Shown piece by piece: positions 56,064 to 64,000 of a stretch of DNA of 64,000 nucleotides (its first letter is position 1; each line of letters begins with the position of its first letter). The DNA is from Tardiphaga sp. vice304 (lineage in GTDB: Bacteria; Pseudomonadota; Alphaproteobacteria; Rhizobiales; Xanthobacteraceae): the NCBI RefSeq assembly GCF_007018905.1, contig NZ_CP041402.1, forward strand, positions 4,390,001 to 4,454,000, written 5' to 3'. Made by a program: the position numbers and the translations under genes. The notes beneath the pieces were generated by a model that worked only from the letters and a program-made list of their open reading frames with translations, ran no database searches and had not been told where the DNA came from.

Positions 56064-57619
56064 ATCTCTTCAGCGATCCGCGCTGGAGCGAGGCGCTCGG
56101 CCACCTGCCCGATTATCTCGGCAACCACGTCCGCGTCAGCGTCACCGCGCTGGCGCTCGGCCTGGTCATCAGTCTGCCTCTGGCGATCCTGGCGCGGCAT
56201 CGCCCGGTGCTACGCGGCGCCCTGCTCGGCCTCGCCAGCGTGGTGCAGACGGTGCCGGGCCTCGCGCTGCTGGCGCTGTTCTATCCGCTGCTGCTAGCGC
56301 TGGCGGCGCTATCGCTGCAATGGTTCGGCGTCGGCTTCTCCGCCTTCGGCTTTCTGCCCTCGGTGCTGGCACTGGCGCTGTATTCGATGCTGCCGGTGCT
56401 GCGCAACACCATCACCGGCCTCGACGGCGTCGATGCCGCCCTGATCGAGGCCGCGCAAGGCGTCGGCATGACCCAGCGGCAGTCGCTCACCATGATCGAG
56501 CTGCCGCTGGCGCTGCCGGTGATAATGGCCGGCATTCGCACCTCCGCGGTCTGGGTGATCGGCACCGCGACGCTGTCGACGCCGATCGGCCAGACCAGCC
56601 TCGGCAACTACATCTTTGCCGGGTTGCAGACGCAGAACTGGGTATTCGTGCTGTTCGGCTGCTTTGCCGCGGCAGTGCTGGCGCTCGGCGTGGACCAGTT
56701 GCTGGCGCTGATCGAGACCGGCATACGGCTGCGCCAGCGAGTTCGCACGGCGATCGGCGGGCTCGGCCTTGCCGCGCTGGTGATCGCCACGCTGGGGCCT
56801 TCGCTGTCGCATTCGCAAGCGCGCATTGTCGTCGGCGCCAAGACCTTCACCGAATCCTACGTGCTGGCGGCGCTGATGGCGCAGCGGCTGCAGGCCGCCG
56901 GCCTGCCGGTCACCACGCGCGAGGGCCTCGGTTCCAACGTGATCTTTGACGCGCTGAAGACCGGCGACATCGACGCTTACGTCGATTATTCCGGCACGCT
57001 GTGGGCCAACCAGTTTCACCGCACCGAAATCCTGCCGCGCGAACAGCTGCTTGCCGAGCTGAAGGCCACGCTCTCGAAAGAAAACATCACATTGCTCGGC
57101 GAACTCGGTTTCGAGAACGCCTATGCACTGGTGATGCCTCGCAAGAAAGCCGAAGCGCTCGGGATCAAGAGCATCGCCGACCTCGCGAAACATTCGTCCG
57201 GCATGACGATGGCGGCGGACTACGAATTCTTCTCGCGACCGGAATGGGCCGGACTGCAGAAGGCCTATCGCATCGGTTTTCGTGCGCAGCGCCAGATGCA
57301 GCCGGACTTCATGTATGCGGCCGTCGCCTCCGGCGAAATCGACGTCATCGCCGGCTACACCAGCGACGGCTTGATCGCGAAATACGATCTGGTGGTTCTG
57401 GACGATGCCAAACGCGCGATCCCGCCCTATGACGCGATCCTGCTGCTGTCCGACAAGCGTGCCGAGGATCAGGCGCTACGCGCCGCGCTGCAGCCGCTGC
57501 TTGGCCGCATCGACATCGCCACCATGCGGGAAGCCAATTTGCGCGCAGCGGGAGGAGACGGGAACAGTTCGCCGGATGTGGTCGCGCGTTGGCTGTGGGA
57601 GAAGATCGGGAAGAAGTGA
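56060..57619 (+). CDS. Osmoprotectant ABC permease fused to its binding protein
   Basis: 519 residues. The N-terminal ~235 form a six-helix permease with the EAA loop EAAQGVGMTQRQSLTMIELP. A further helix leads into a C-terminal OpuAC-type binding domain (IVVGAKTFTESYVLAALMAQ, LKTGDIDAYVDYSGTLWANQ, EIDVIAGYTSDGLIAKYDLV). The fusion tethers the binding domain to the membrane. Ligand is probably a quaternary amine such as glycine betaine or choline. Confidence 0.92.
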   Translation: MNLFSDPRWSEALGHLPDYLGNHVRVSVTALALGLVISLPLAILARHRPVLRGALLGLASVVQTVPGLALLALFYPLLLALAALSLQWFGVGFSAFGFLPSVLALALYSMLPVLRNTITGLDGVDAALIEAAQGVGMTQRQSLTMIELPLALPVIMAGIRTSAVWVIGTATLSTPIGQTSLGNYIFAGLQTQNWVFVLFGCFAAAVLALGVDQLLALIETGIRLRQRVRTAIGGLGLAALVIATLGPSLSHSQARIVVGAKTFTESYVLAALMAQRLQAAGLPVTTREGLGSNVIFDALKTGDIDAYVDYSGTLWANQFHRTEILPREQLLAELKATLSKENITLLGELGFENAYALVMPRKKAEALGIKSIADLAKHSSGMTMAADYEFFSRPEWAGLQKAYRIGFRAQRQMQPDFMYAAVASGEIDVIAGYTSDGLIAKYDLVVLDDAKRAIPPYDAILLLSDKRAEDQALRAALQPLLGRIDIATMREANLRAAGGDGNSSPDVVARWLWEKIGKK

Positions 57620-57642
57620 CATCGAAGGACGACGGCGTGCGC

Positions 57643-59457
57643 TCAGAGATTCTTGATCATCCCGGCATCGATCAAGAGCCGATTGAAGCGCCGGGCCTCC
57701 GCACCGTCCTTGCAGGCGTAGAACACGCCCTTGCAGCGCAGCATGATCTTCTTCTGCTCCTCGAACGACGGATCGAGCGGGATGCCGGCGGCCTCCTGGA
57801 TCACCAGCGGCAGGTAGGGACCATCGATCGTATCCATCACCGCCTCGCTCTTCACCGGCTCGAAGTTGATGGCGTCGATCGCGTAGTACGTTGCGTAGTA
57901 GCGGGGGTCGTAGGCCATCAGCCGCTTGCCCAGCCCGACCTCGTCCAGCGCCGGATCGATCACGCCCGGCGAGAATTCCGGCTGATGGTCGCCGTAACGC
58001 ACGATCAGGAACGGCTGCGCCGGAAACTGCTTTTTCAGTTTCGCGACGAACGCGCCGTAGTGATCGACGCTCATCGCCTGCCGGCGCAGGTACTCGTCGA
58101 CGACCGGTGCGTTGCCGGGGCTGCGCCAGGCTGGCGTCAGGTCGGGGCGAAACTTGGTCTTCCAGGGGAAATGGTTGGCCGCGAGATAGACGAAGGTGAA
58201 CAGCGGATTGGCGCTCGGCTGCTCGGCCATCAGCCGGATCGCGGAATCGTAGAAGAAGCTGTCCGGCTCGACGCCCTTGGCGCCGAGGTCCCTGGCGTCG
58301 TAGAAATTCTCCACGCCGGTCGAGGTCTGGAAGCTCTTCGCGCTCATGAAGGCGCCGAACGCGGGATACAGCGAGATCGTGCGATAGCCGCAGCGCCGCA
58401 GGGCCAGCGGCAGGCCACGCGCCACCCGGCCGGAGGCAATCCTCGTCACGAAATACGAGAACGGTCCGAACGAGCGCGACGACAGCCCGGCCAGCACGTT
58501 GTATTCGGTGAACCAGCTCGGCCCGCCATTGCTCTCGGCGAGGAATTTTCGGGCGCGACCGTCATAGGATTTGAAGTGCCCGCCATAGCCCGCTGACGTC
58601 TTGACCGAAGCAGCCTGCCTTATGTCGAACGAAGATTCGTCGTGCACCATGATGATGTGCGGCCGGCGGCCGACAGGATGGCAGGAATCCTCCAGCGGCA
58701 TCTTCAGCCGCTCGGCCACCACGGCGTCCGATTCCATGAAGCCGTAATTGGCGAAATCCGACACCGCGGTGACGCCCGAGCGGGCAAACTTCGACAGATA
58801 GCCGTCGTCATAATAGCCGCGCCAGGCCTCGTCGGGCCAGGCCATGGCGTAGCCGACCAGCCCGGACAGGCAGGCCAGCATCGCGGCGGCAGCGGGCAGC
58901 CGGCGTATGCGAAACGGATCCAGCCACCACAGCGCATACATCAGCGGCAACACGACAACGGCGGCGGCAATGACCGACCAGCGCAAATTCGGAAAGATCG
59001 TGAACAGGAAGGCTGCGGTATCGCGGTCGATCACCATCAGGTCGACGAAGTTGGCGGTCATCTGCACCACGTCGTGCTTCAACCGCGACAGCAACACGAG
59101 GATCACTACCAGCGTCAGCGACAGCGCGCCGGACAGCGCGGGGCGGCGCAGCAACCCGATCCAGAAACCGTTCAGGATACCCCAGGCCAGCACGAAGCCG
59201 AGGCGCGAGCCGAGATCGGTCTCGGTCTGCCACATCACCGCCAATGCGCCGAAATGCGGGGCGGCCACAGCGAGCAGCCGCCACGTACCCGTTGACGGCG
59301 CGACGGCGGAGGCAGCGGTGGGCACTGGATTAAGCGGAGCCGCCATGGCGGGACGCAACGACGCCGGCACTGCCCAAACCTGCGCTGGCGGCGGCCAGAA
59401 GGCGGACGACGCAGCCGGACCCTGCGGCGTGTCATAAAAATGTAGTGGAACCGTCAT
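57643..59457 (-). CDS. Membrane sulfatase/phosphoethanolamine-transferase-like protein
   Basis: 604 residues. About five N-terminal helices (roughly residues 60-210) are followed by a sulfatase-fold domain (PHIIMVHDESSFDIRQA, with Ser in the nucleophile region; FVYLAANHFPWKTKF; LIVRYGDHQPEF with the metal Asp/His). The LtaS/OpgB/EptA-like layout suggests transfer of a phospho-alcohol to a glycan or lipid in the periplasm. No partner genes are adjacent. Substrate unknown. Confidence 0.85.
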   Translation of the reverse strand: MTVPLHFYDTPQGPAASSAFWPPPAQVWAVPASLRPAMAAPLNPVPTAASAVAPSTGTWRLLAVAAPHFGALAVMWQTETDLGSRLGFVLAWGILNGFWIGLLRRPALSGALSLTLVVILVLLSRLKHDVVQMTANFVDLMVIDRDTAAFLFTIFPNLRWSVIAAAVVVLPLMYALWWLDPFRIRRLPAAAAMLACLSGLVGYAMAWPDEAWRGYYDDGYLSKFARSGVTAVSDFANYGFMESDAVVAERLKMPLEDSCHPVGRRPHIIMVHDESSFDIRQAASVKTSAGYGGHFKSYDGRARKFLAESNGGPSWFTEYNVLAGLSSRSFGPFSYFVTRIASGRVARGLPLALRRCGYRTISLYPAFGAFMSAKSFQTSTGVENFYDARDLGAKGVEPDSFFYDSAIRLMAEQPSANPLFTFVYLAANHFPWKTKFRPDLTPAWRSPGNAPVVDEYLRRQAMSVDHYGAFVAKLKKQFPAQPFLIVRYGDHQPEFSPGVIDPALDEVGLGKRLMAYDPRYYATYYAIDAINFEPVKSEAVMDTIDGPYLPLVIQEAAGIPLDPSFEEQKKIMLRCKGVFYACKDGAEARRFNRLLIDAGMIKNL

Positions 59458-59589
59458 GAACGCGCAATGAATTTACGGCGCCCGGAGCAACATGCGGCGA
59501 TTGGCGCAAGCTCTCCGTCCGGATGCAGCGCAGCACGCAATGGTGCGCTGCGTCCGGACACGCGGCCTACTTCGCTGCCCCGTGATCAA

Positions 59590-60161
59590 CTCGCCGAAGT
59601 GTTGCCAGCGCTCGCCCGGGAAGCGCATCATCTGGAACTGGTCGATCGGCGCGAGTCGGTCGCGCTGGTATTGACCATCACGCCCGGCAGCAGGCCGTCG
59701 AGCGTGAGGTCCTTCAGGTAGGCCGCAGCTTCGGCGTGGTAGCTCGGCAGCCAGCCCATCGTCCATGGAAAGCCTTTGGGATCGTTCCAGCGCGTGGCGC
59801 CGGTCGCCAGAAACAGTTGCGGCGTCTTCTTGGCGTTGACGTATTTCTGGATCGCGGCATTGGCGGCGGTGCCGACATTGTCGATGATCGCCATCACCTC
59901 GTCGCTCTCGACCAGCTTGCGGGTCTGCTCGACGGTCTTCGGCGGCGAATAGGCGTCGTCATAGGAGATGAAGGTGATCTTGCGGCCGTTGGTGCCGCCG
60001 TCGTAGTTGACCTTCTTGAAGAACGCCGCAGAGGCCTTGCCGAGAGTGCCGTAGGCCGAGGCCGGGCAGCTATAGGGCACGGTGTTGCTGATCCTGATCT
60101 CGGTGTCGGAGGCGCCGGGACCGTATTTCTTCTGCGCCAGCGCCGAGCTGGCGGGGCGCAT
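59590..60161 (-). pseudogene. Branched-chain amino acid binding protein (LivK-like) remnant
   Basis: The N-terminal half reads as a mature periplasmic binding protein (ISNTVPYSCPASAYGTLGKA, FISYDDAYSPPKTVEQTRKL, AATKYVNAKKTPQLFLATGA-like). After about residue 165 the middle of the protein is missing. The typical C-terminal end (APIDQFQMMRFPGERWQHFG) then appears in another frame near 59590-59650. A deletion and frameshift have killed it. The signal peptide is also not recognisable. Confidence 0.82.
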
Positions 60162-60186
60162 CGCCGGTCCATCTCATCCGTCAACG

Positions 60187-60219
60187 AAAAAACGGGACCG
60201 CATTGCTGCGATCCCGTTC
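60187..60219 (-). terminator. Rho-independent terminator after ilvC
   Basis: On the minus strand AACGGGATCGCA and TGCGGTCCCGTT form a stem, followed by TTTTTT. It starts 24 bp past the ilvC stop. Confidence 0.85.
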
Positions 60220-60242
60220 GTCGTCATCAATGCTGAGAAGGC

Positions 60243-61415
<1,173 letters not shown>

Positions 61416-62288
61416 TCAGGCGATCTCGGGCAGTGCCGGCGGTCGCGGCGACAGCAGCATCACCCCGATGCCCGCGATCACCACCATCATCCCGGCCAGC
61501 CGCAGCGTGCCGAATGTCTCGCCGAACACGATGGCCGAGGCGCCGGCGCCGATGAACGGCACCAGGAGTGCGAACGGCACCACCTGTGCGGCGGTATATT
61601 CGCGCAGCAGCCGGCCCCAGATCCAGTAGCCGAGCGTGGTCCCCAGCACCGCCAGCGCGACCACGCAGGCCGCAACCGGCAGAGAAATATGCACCAATGC
61701 CTGCCAGGTCGCGCCCGGCCCCTCGACAAAGAGCAGCACGCCGAGCAGCGGGACCATCGCCAGCAGTCCGATCCAGGCGAACAGATCGAGCATCGGCACG
61801 CCACCGGCGCGGCGCAGCAGCAGATTGGAAAACGCAAAACTCACCGGCGCCGTCATCAGTACCGCAAAGGCGCCAACGCTGAAGTCATACCCCACGGTTA
61901 AACAGATCAGCACCAGCCCGCAGGTCGCGATGCCGATCCCCAGCACCTGCAGCCGGGTCGGATGCTCGCGCAGGAACAGCGCGGCGAAAGCCACGGTGAA
62001 CAGCGCCTGGCTCTGCACGATCACCGCAGTCAGCCCTGCAGGGACACCATGGGCGAGGCCATAGGTCTGCGCCAGGAATTGACACACCAGCAGCCAGCTG
62101 ATGCCCAGCACCAGCGCGAAAGACAGTCGCGGCCGCGGCAGGAACAGGCACGGCAGGGCCGTGATGCCGAAGCGCAACGCGGTCAGCAGCGTCGATGAGA
62201 TCTCGTCGAGCGCGATCCGCGTCAGCACGAAGCCAACGCCCCAGATCACGGCCACGGCGACGGCCAGCGCGATATCGAAGGGTTTCAT
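61416..62288 (-). CDS. EamA-family (DMT) transporter
   Basis: Ten-helix metabolite exporter-type protein of 290 residues with two EamA halves (AVAVIWGVGFVLTRIAL and ALAVLGTTLGYWIWGRLLRE). Substrate unknown; family members move amino acids, purines or drugs. It lies between ilvC and ilvN on the same strand. Confidence 0.9.
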   Translation of the reverse strand: MKPFDIALAVAVAVIWGVGFVLTRIALDEISSTLLTALRFGITALPCLFLPRPRLSFALVLGISWLLVCQFLAQTYGLAHGVPAGLTAVIVQSQALFTVAFAALFLREHPTRLQVLGIGIATCGLVLICLTVGYDFSVGAFAVLMTAPVSFAFSNLLLRRAGGVPMLDLFAWIGLLAMVPLLGVLLFVEGPGATWQALVHISLPVAACVVALAVLGTTLGYWIWGRLLREYTAAQVVPFALLVPFIGAGASAIVFGETFGTLRLAGMMVVIAGIGVMLLSPRPPALPEIA

Positions 62289-62308
62289 GAACTAGAATGC
62301 GCGCGAGG

Positions 62309-62851
62309 CTACATCCCCTCCGCGCCGCGGCTGATGGCGGCGACGCCGGTGCGGGAGATTTCGACCAGGCCGAGCGGACGCATCAGGTCGATGAACTGGT
62401 TGATCTTGGCCGTGTTGCCGGTGATCTCGAACACGAAGCTCTCGGTGGTGGCATCGATCACGCGGGCACGGAAGGCTTCCGCCAGCCGCAGCGCCTCGAC
62501 GCGGTGGTCGCCGGTGCCACGCAGCTTCACCATCGCCAGTTCGCGTTCGATCGAGCGGCCGGAAATCGTCATGTCGACGACGCGGTGCACCGGGATCATG
62601 CGGTCGAGCTGGTGCTTGATCTGCTGGATCACCATCGGCGTGCCCGTTGTAACGATGGTGATGCGCGAGACGTGCTTCTGGCTCTCCGTCTCCGACACGG
62701 TGAGGCTTTCGATATTGTAGCCGCGGCCGGAGAACAGCCCGATCACGCGCGCCAGCACGCCCGGCTCGTTGGCGACCAGCACCGAGAGCGTGTGCGTCTC
62801 GTTGGGATCGTGGCGGTCTTCCATGAAATAGGCGGAGGCGGGCTGTTCCAT
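62309..62851 (-). CDS. ilvN: Acetolactate synthase small (regulatory) subunit
   Basis: 180 residues. The N-terminal ACT domain (THTLSVLVANEPGVLARVIG, LFSGRGYNIESLTVSETE) binds valine for feedback. The C-terminal domain (LRPLGLVEISRTGVAAISRG) is complete. SD is AGGAAA. It follows ilvB on the same strand with an intergenic repeat in the gap. Confidence 0.96.
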   Translation of the reverse strand: MEQPASAYFMEDRHDPNETHTLSVLVANEPGVLARVIGLFSGRGYNIESLTVSETESQKHVSRITIVTTGTPMVIQQIKHQLDRMIPVHRVVDMTISGRSIERELAMVKLRGTGDHRVEALRLAEAFRARVIDATTESFVFEITGNTAKINQFIDLMRPLGLVEISRTGVAAISRGAEGM

Positions 62852-62885
62852 TGTCGTTTCCTGTCGGCGAAGTTCTCAGGTCCCG

Positions 62886-62988
62886 TCATCCTGAGGAGCG
62901 CGCCGTGGCGCGCGTCTCGAAGGACGACGGCATGTCCATCGTGGCGCGTCGTCCTAAGAGACGCCGCTACGCGGCTCCTCAGGATGAC
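62886..62988. repeat. Palindromic intergenic repeat between ilvB and ilvN
   Basis: CGTCATCCTGAGGAGC at the left is inverted as GCTCCTCAGGATGACG at the right. Common Rhizobiales repeat type. It would fold strongly in the ilvBN transcript. Confidence 0.85.
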
Positions 62989-63012
62989 GCTTCAAGCTTT
63001 ACACTGGCAGGA

Positions 63013-64000
63013 TCACACCAGCGCCTTGCCGCCGGCGAAGGCGGCAGCCGTGGCGTCGTCATTGGCTTCCAGCGGCAGAAGCATCTCGTTGTGCGCCTTG
63101 CCGGACGGGATCATCGGGAAGCAGTTTTCCAGATTGGCAACGCGGCAGTCGAACAGCACCGGCTTCTTCACCTTGATCATCTCGTGGATCGCGCCGTCGA
63201 GATCACCGGGCTTCTCGACCCGGAAGCCGGCGCCGCCATAGGCCTCGGCCAGCTTGACGAAGTCCGGCAGCGCTTCGGAGTAGGAATGCGACAGCCGGTT
63301 GCCGTGCAGCAATTGCTGCCACTGCCGCACCATGCCCATGTACTGGTTGTTGAGGATGAAGATCTTGATCGGCAAATTGTGCTGCACGGCCGCCGACATT
63401 TCCTGCATCGTCATCTGCACCGAGGCGTCACCGGCAATGTCGATCACCAGCGCATCGGGATGCGCGACCTGCACGCCGAGTGCCGCCGGCAGGCCATAGC
63501 CCATGGTGCCTAGGCCGCCGGACGTCATCCAGCGATGTGGCTCCTCGAAGCCATAGAACTGCGCCGCCCACATCTGGTGCTGGCCGACCTCGGTGGTGAT
63601 GTAGGTGTCGAGATTCTTGGTCGCCTCAAACAATCGCTGGACCGCAAACTGCGGCATGATCACATCGGCATTCTTCTTGTAGGCCAGCGAATTGCGGGCG
63701 CGCCAGGTCCCGATCTCCTTCCACCACAGATGTGTGTCCGGCTTTTTCACTTCGGCCTTGAACACCTGCAGGATGTCGCCCAGCACATTGGCGCAGTCGC
63801 CGATGATCGGCACGTCGACCCGGATGTTCTTGTTGATCGACGACGGATCGATGTCGATGTGGATCTTCTTGGAATGCGGCGAGAACGCATCGGTACGTCC
63901 CGTGATGCGATCGTCGAAGCGCGCGCCGACGCACAGCATGACGTCGCAGTCATGCATCGCCATGTTGGCCTCGTAGGTGCCGTGCATCCCGAGCATGCCG
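63013..64000 (-). CDS. ilvB: Acetolactate synthase large subunit, 5' part beyond the window
   Basis: Thiamine-diphosphate enzyme of valine/leucine/isoleucine synthesis. About 329 C-terminal codons are present, and the start lies beyond base 64000. The middle domain (DCDVMLCVGARFDDRITGRT) and the C-terminal cofactor domain (VIDIAGDASVQMTMQEMSAA, then ILNNQYMGMVRQWQQ) are intact. It is transcribed into ilvN. Confidence 0.96.
   Translation of the reverse strand, partial: GMLGMHGTYEANMAMHDCDVMLCVGARFDDRITGRTDAFSPHSKKIHIDIDPSSINKNIRVDVPIIGDCANVLGDILQVFKAEVKKPDTHLWWKEIGTWRARNSLAYKKNADVIMPQFAVQRLFEATKNLDTYITTEVGQHQMWAAQFYGFEEPHRWMTSGGLGTMGYGLPAALGVQVAHPDALVIDIAGDASVQMTMQEMSAAVQHNLPIKIFILNNQYMGMVRQWQQLLHGNRLSHSYSEALPDFVKLAEAYGGAGFRVEKPGDLDGAIHEMIKVKKPVLFDCRVANLENCFPMIPSGKAHNEMLLPLEANDDATAAAFAGGKALV

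Overview
The window looks like a chromosomal segment of a high-GC alphaproteobacterium, most likely Bradyrhizobium or a close relative in the Nitrobacteraceae. The grounds are GC-rich codon use, an HWE-family sensor kinase, a leuA/ilvC/ilvN/ilvB block of Bradyrhizobium type, intergenic palindromic repeats of the kind scattered through those genomes, and a dense population of insertion sequences. Species is inferred from style, not from any database match.

Layout. 1-2.6 kb: end of a PAS-PAS-HWE sensor kinase and a secreted alpha/beta hydrolase. 2.6-4 kb: mobile-element relics. 4-17.8 kb (minus strand): a type I secretion locus. It encodes a ~2,386-residue animal-type haem peroxidase with RTX calcium-binding repeats, the ABC exporter, a second RTX protein with an N-terminal membrane segment, the HlyD-type adaptor and an M23 peptidase. 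17.9-20.3 kb: a NarL-type sensor kinase and response regulator. 20.4-25.5 kb: three insertion sequences nested like Russian dolls (IS3 containing IS30 containing IS21), each with intact target duplications. 25.6-28.8 kb: a sensory-type microbial rhodopsin next to its probable Htr-like methyl-accepting transducer. The transducer is split by an IS5-family element, and an identical copy sits 80 bp upstream of it. 30.1-31.4 kb: decayed IS3 and IS21 pieces. 31.7-38 kb (minus strand): a complete light-driven proton pump cassette, rhodopsin-crtE-crtI-crtB-crtY-blh, able in principle to make retinal from farnesyl diphosphate. 38.8-40.5 kb: a metal-efflux adaptor, a truncated RND pump gene and a chemoreceptor remnant. 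40.5-43 kb: small accessory genes and a frameshifted tyrosine integrase abutting tRNA-Lys(CUU).

From the tRNA to the right edge the content becomes ordinary housekeeping: an LTXXQ-motif periplasmic protein, a TRAP transporter, leuA with a probable Leu-rich leader peptide, a DapA-like aldolase, a PPK2 kinase, a Nudix hydrolase, two ABC importers, a membrane sulfatase-family protein, ilvC, an EamA exporter, ilvN and the 3' part of ilvB. The tRNA-Lys is therefore probably the right boundary of an accessory island.

How the genes fit together. The pump cassette supplies retinal and an energy-yielding rhodopsin. The separate sensory rhodopsin plus transducer would have used the same retinal to feed light information into the chemotaxis system, but that branch now appears broken by transposition. 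This two-rhodopsin, one-retinal-supply arrangement is the most striking biology in the window.
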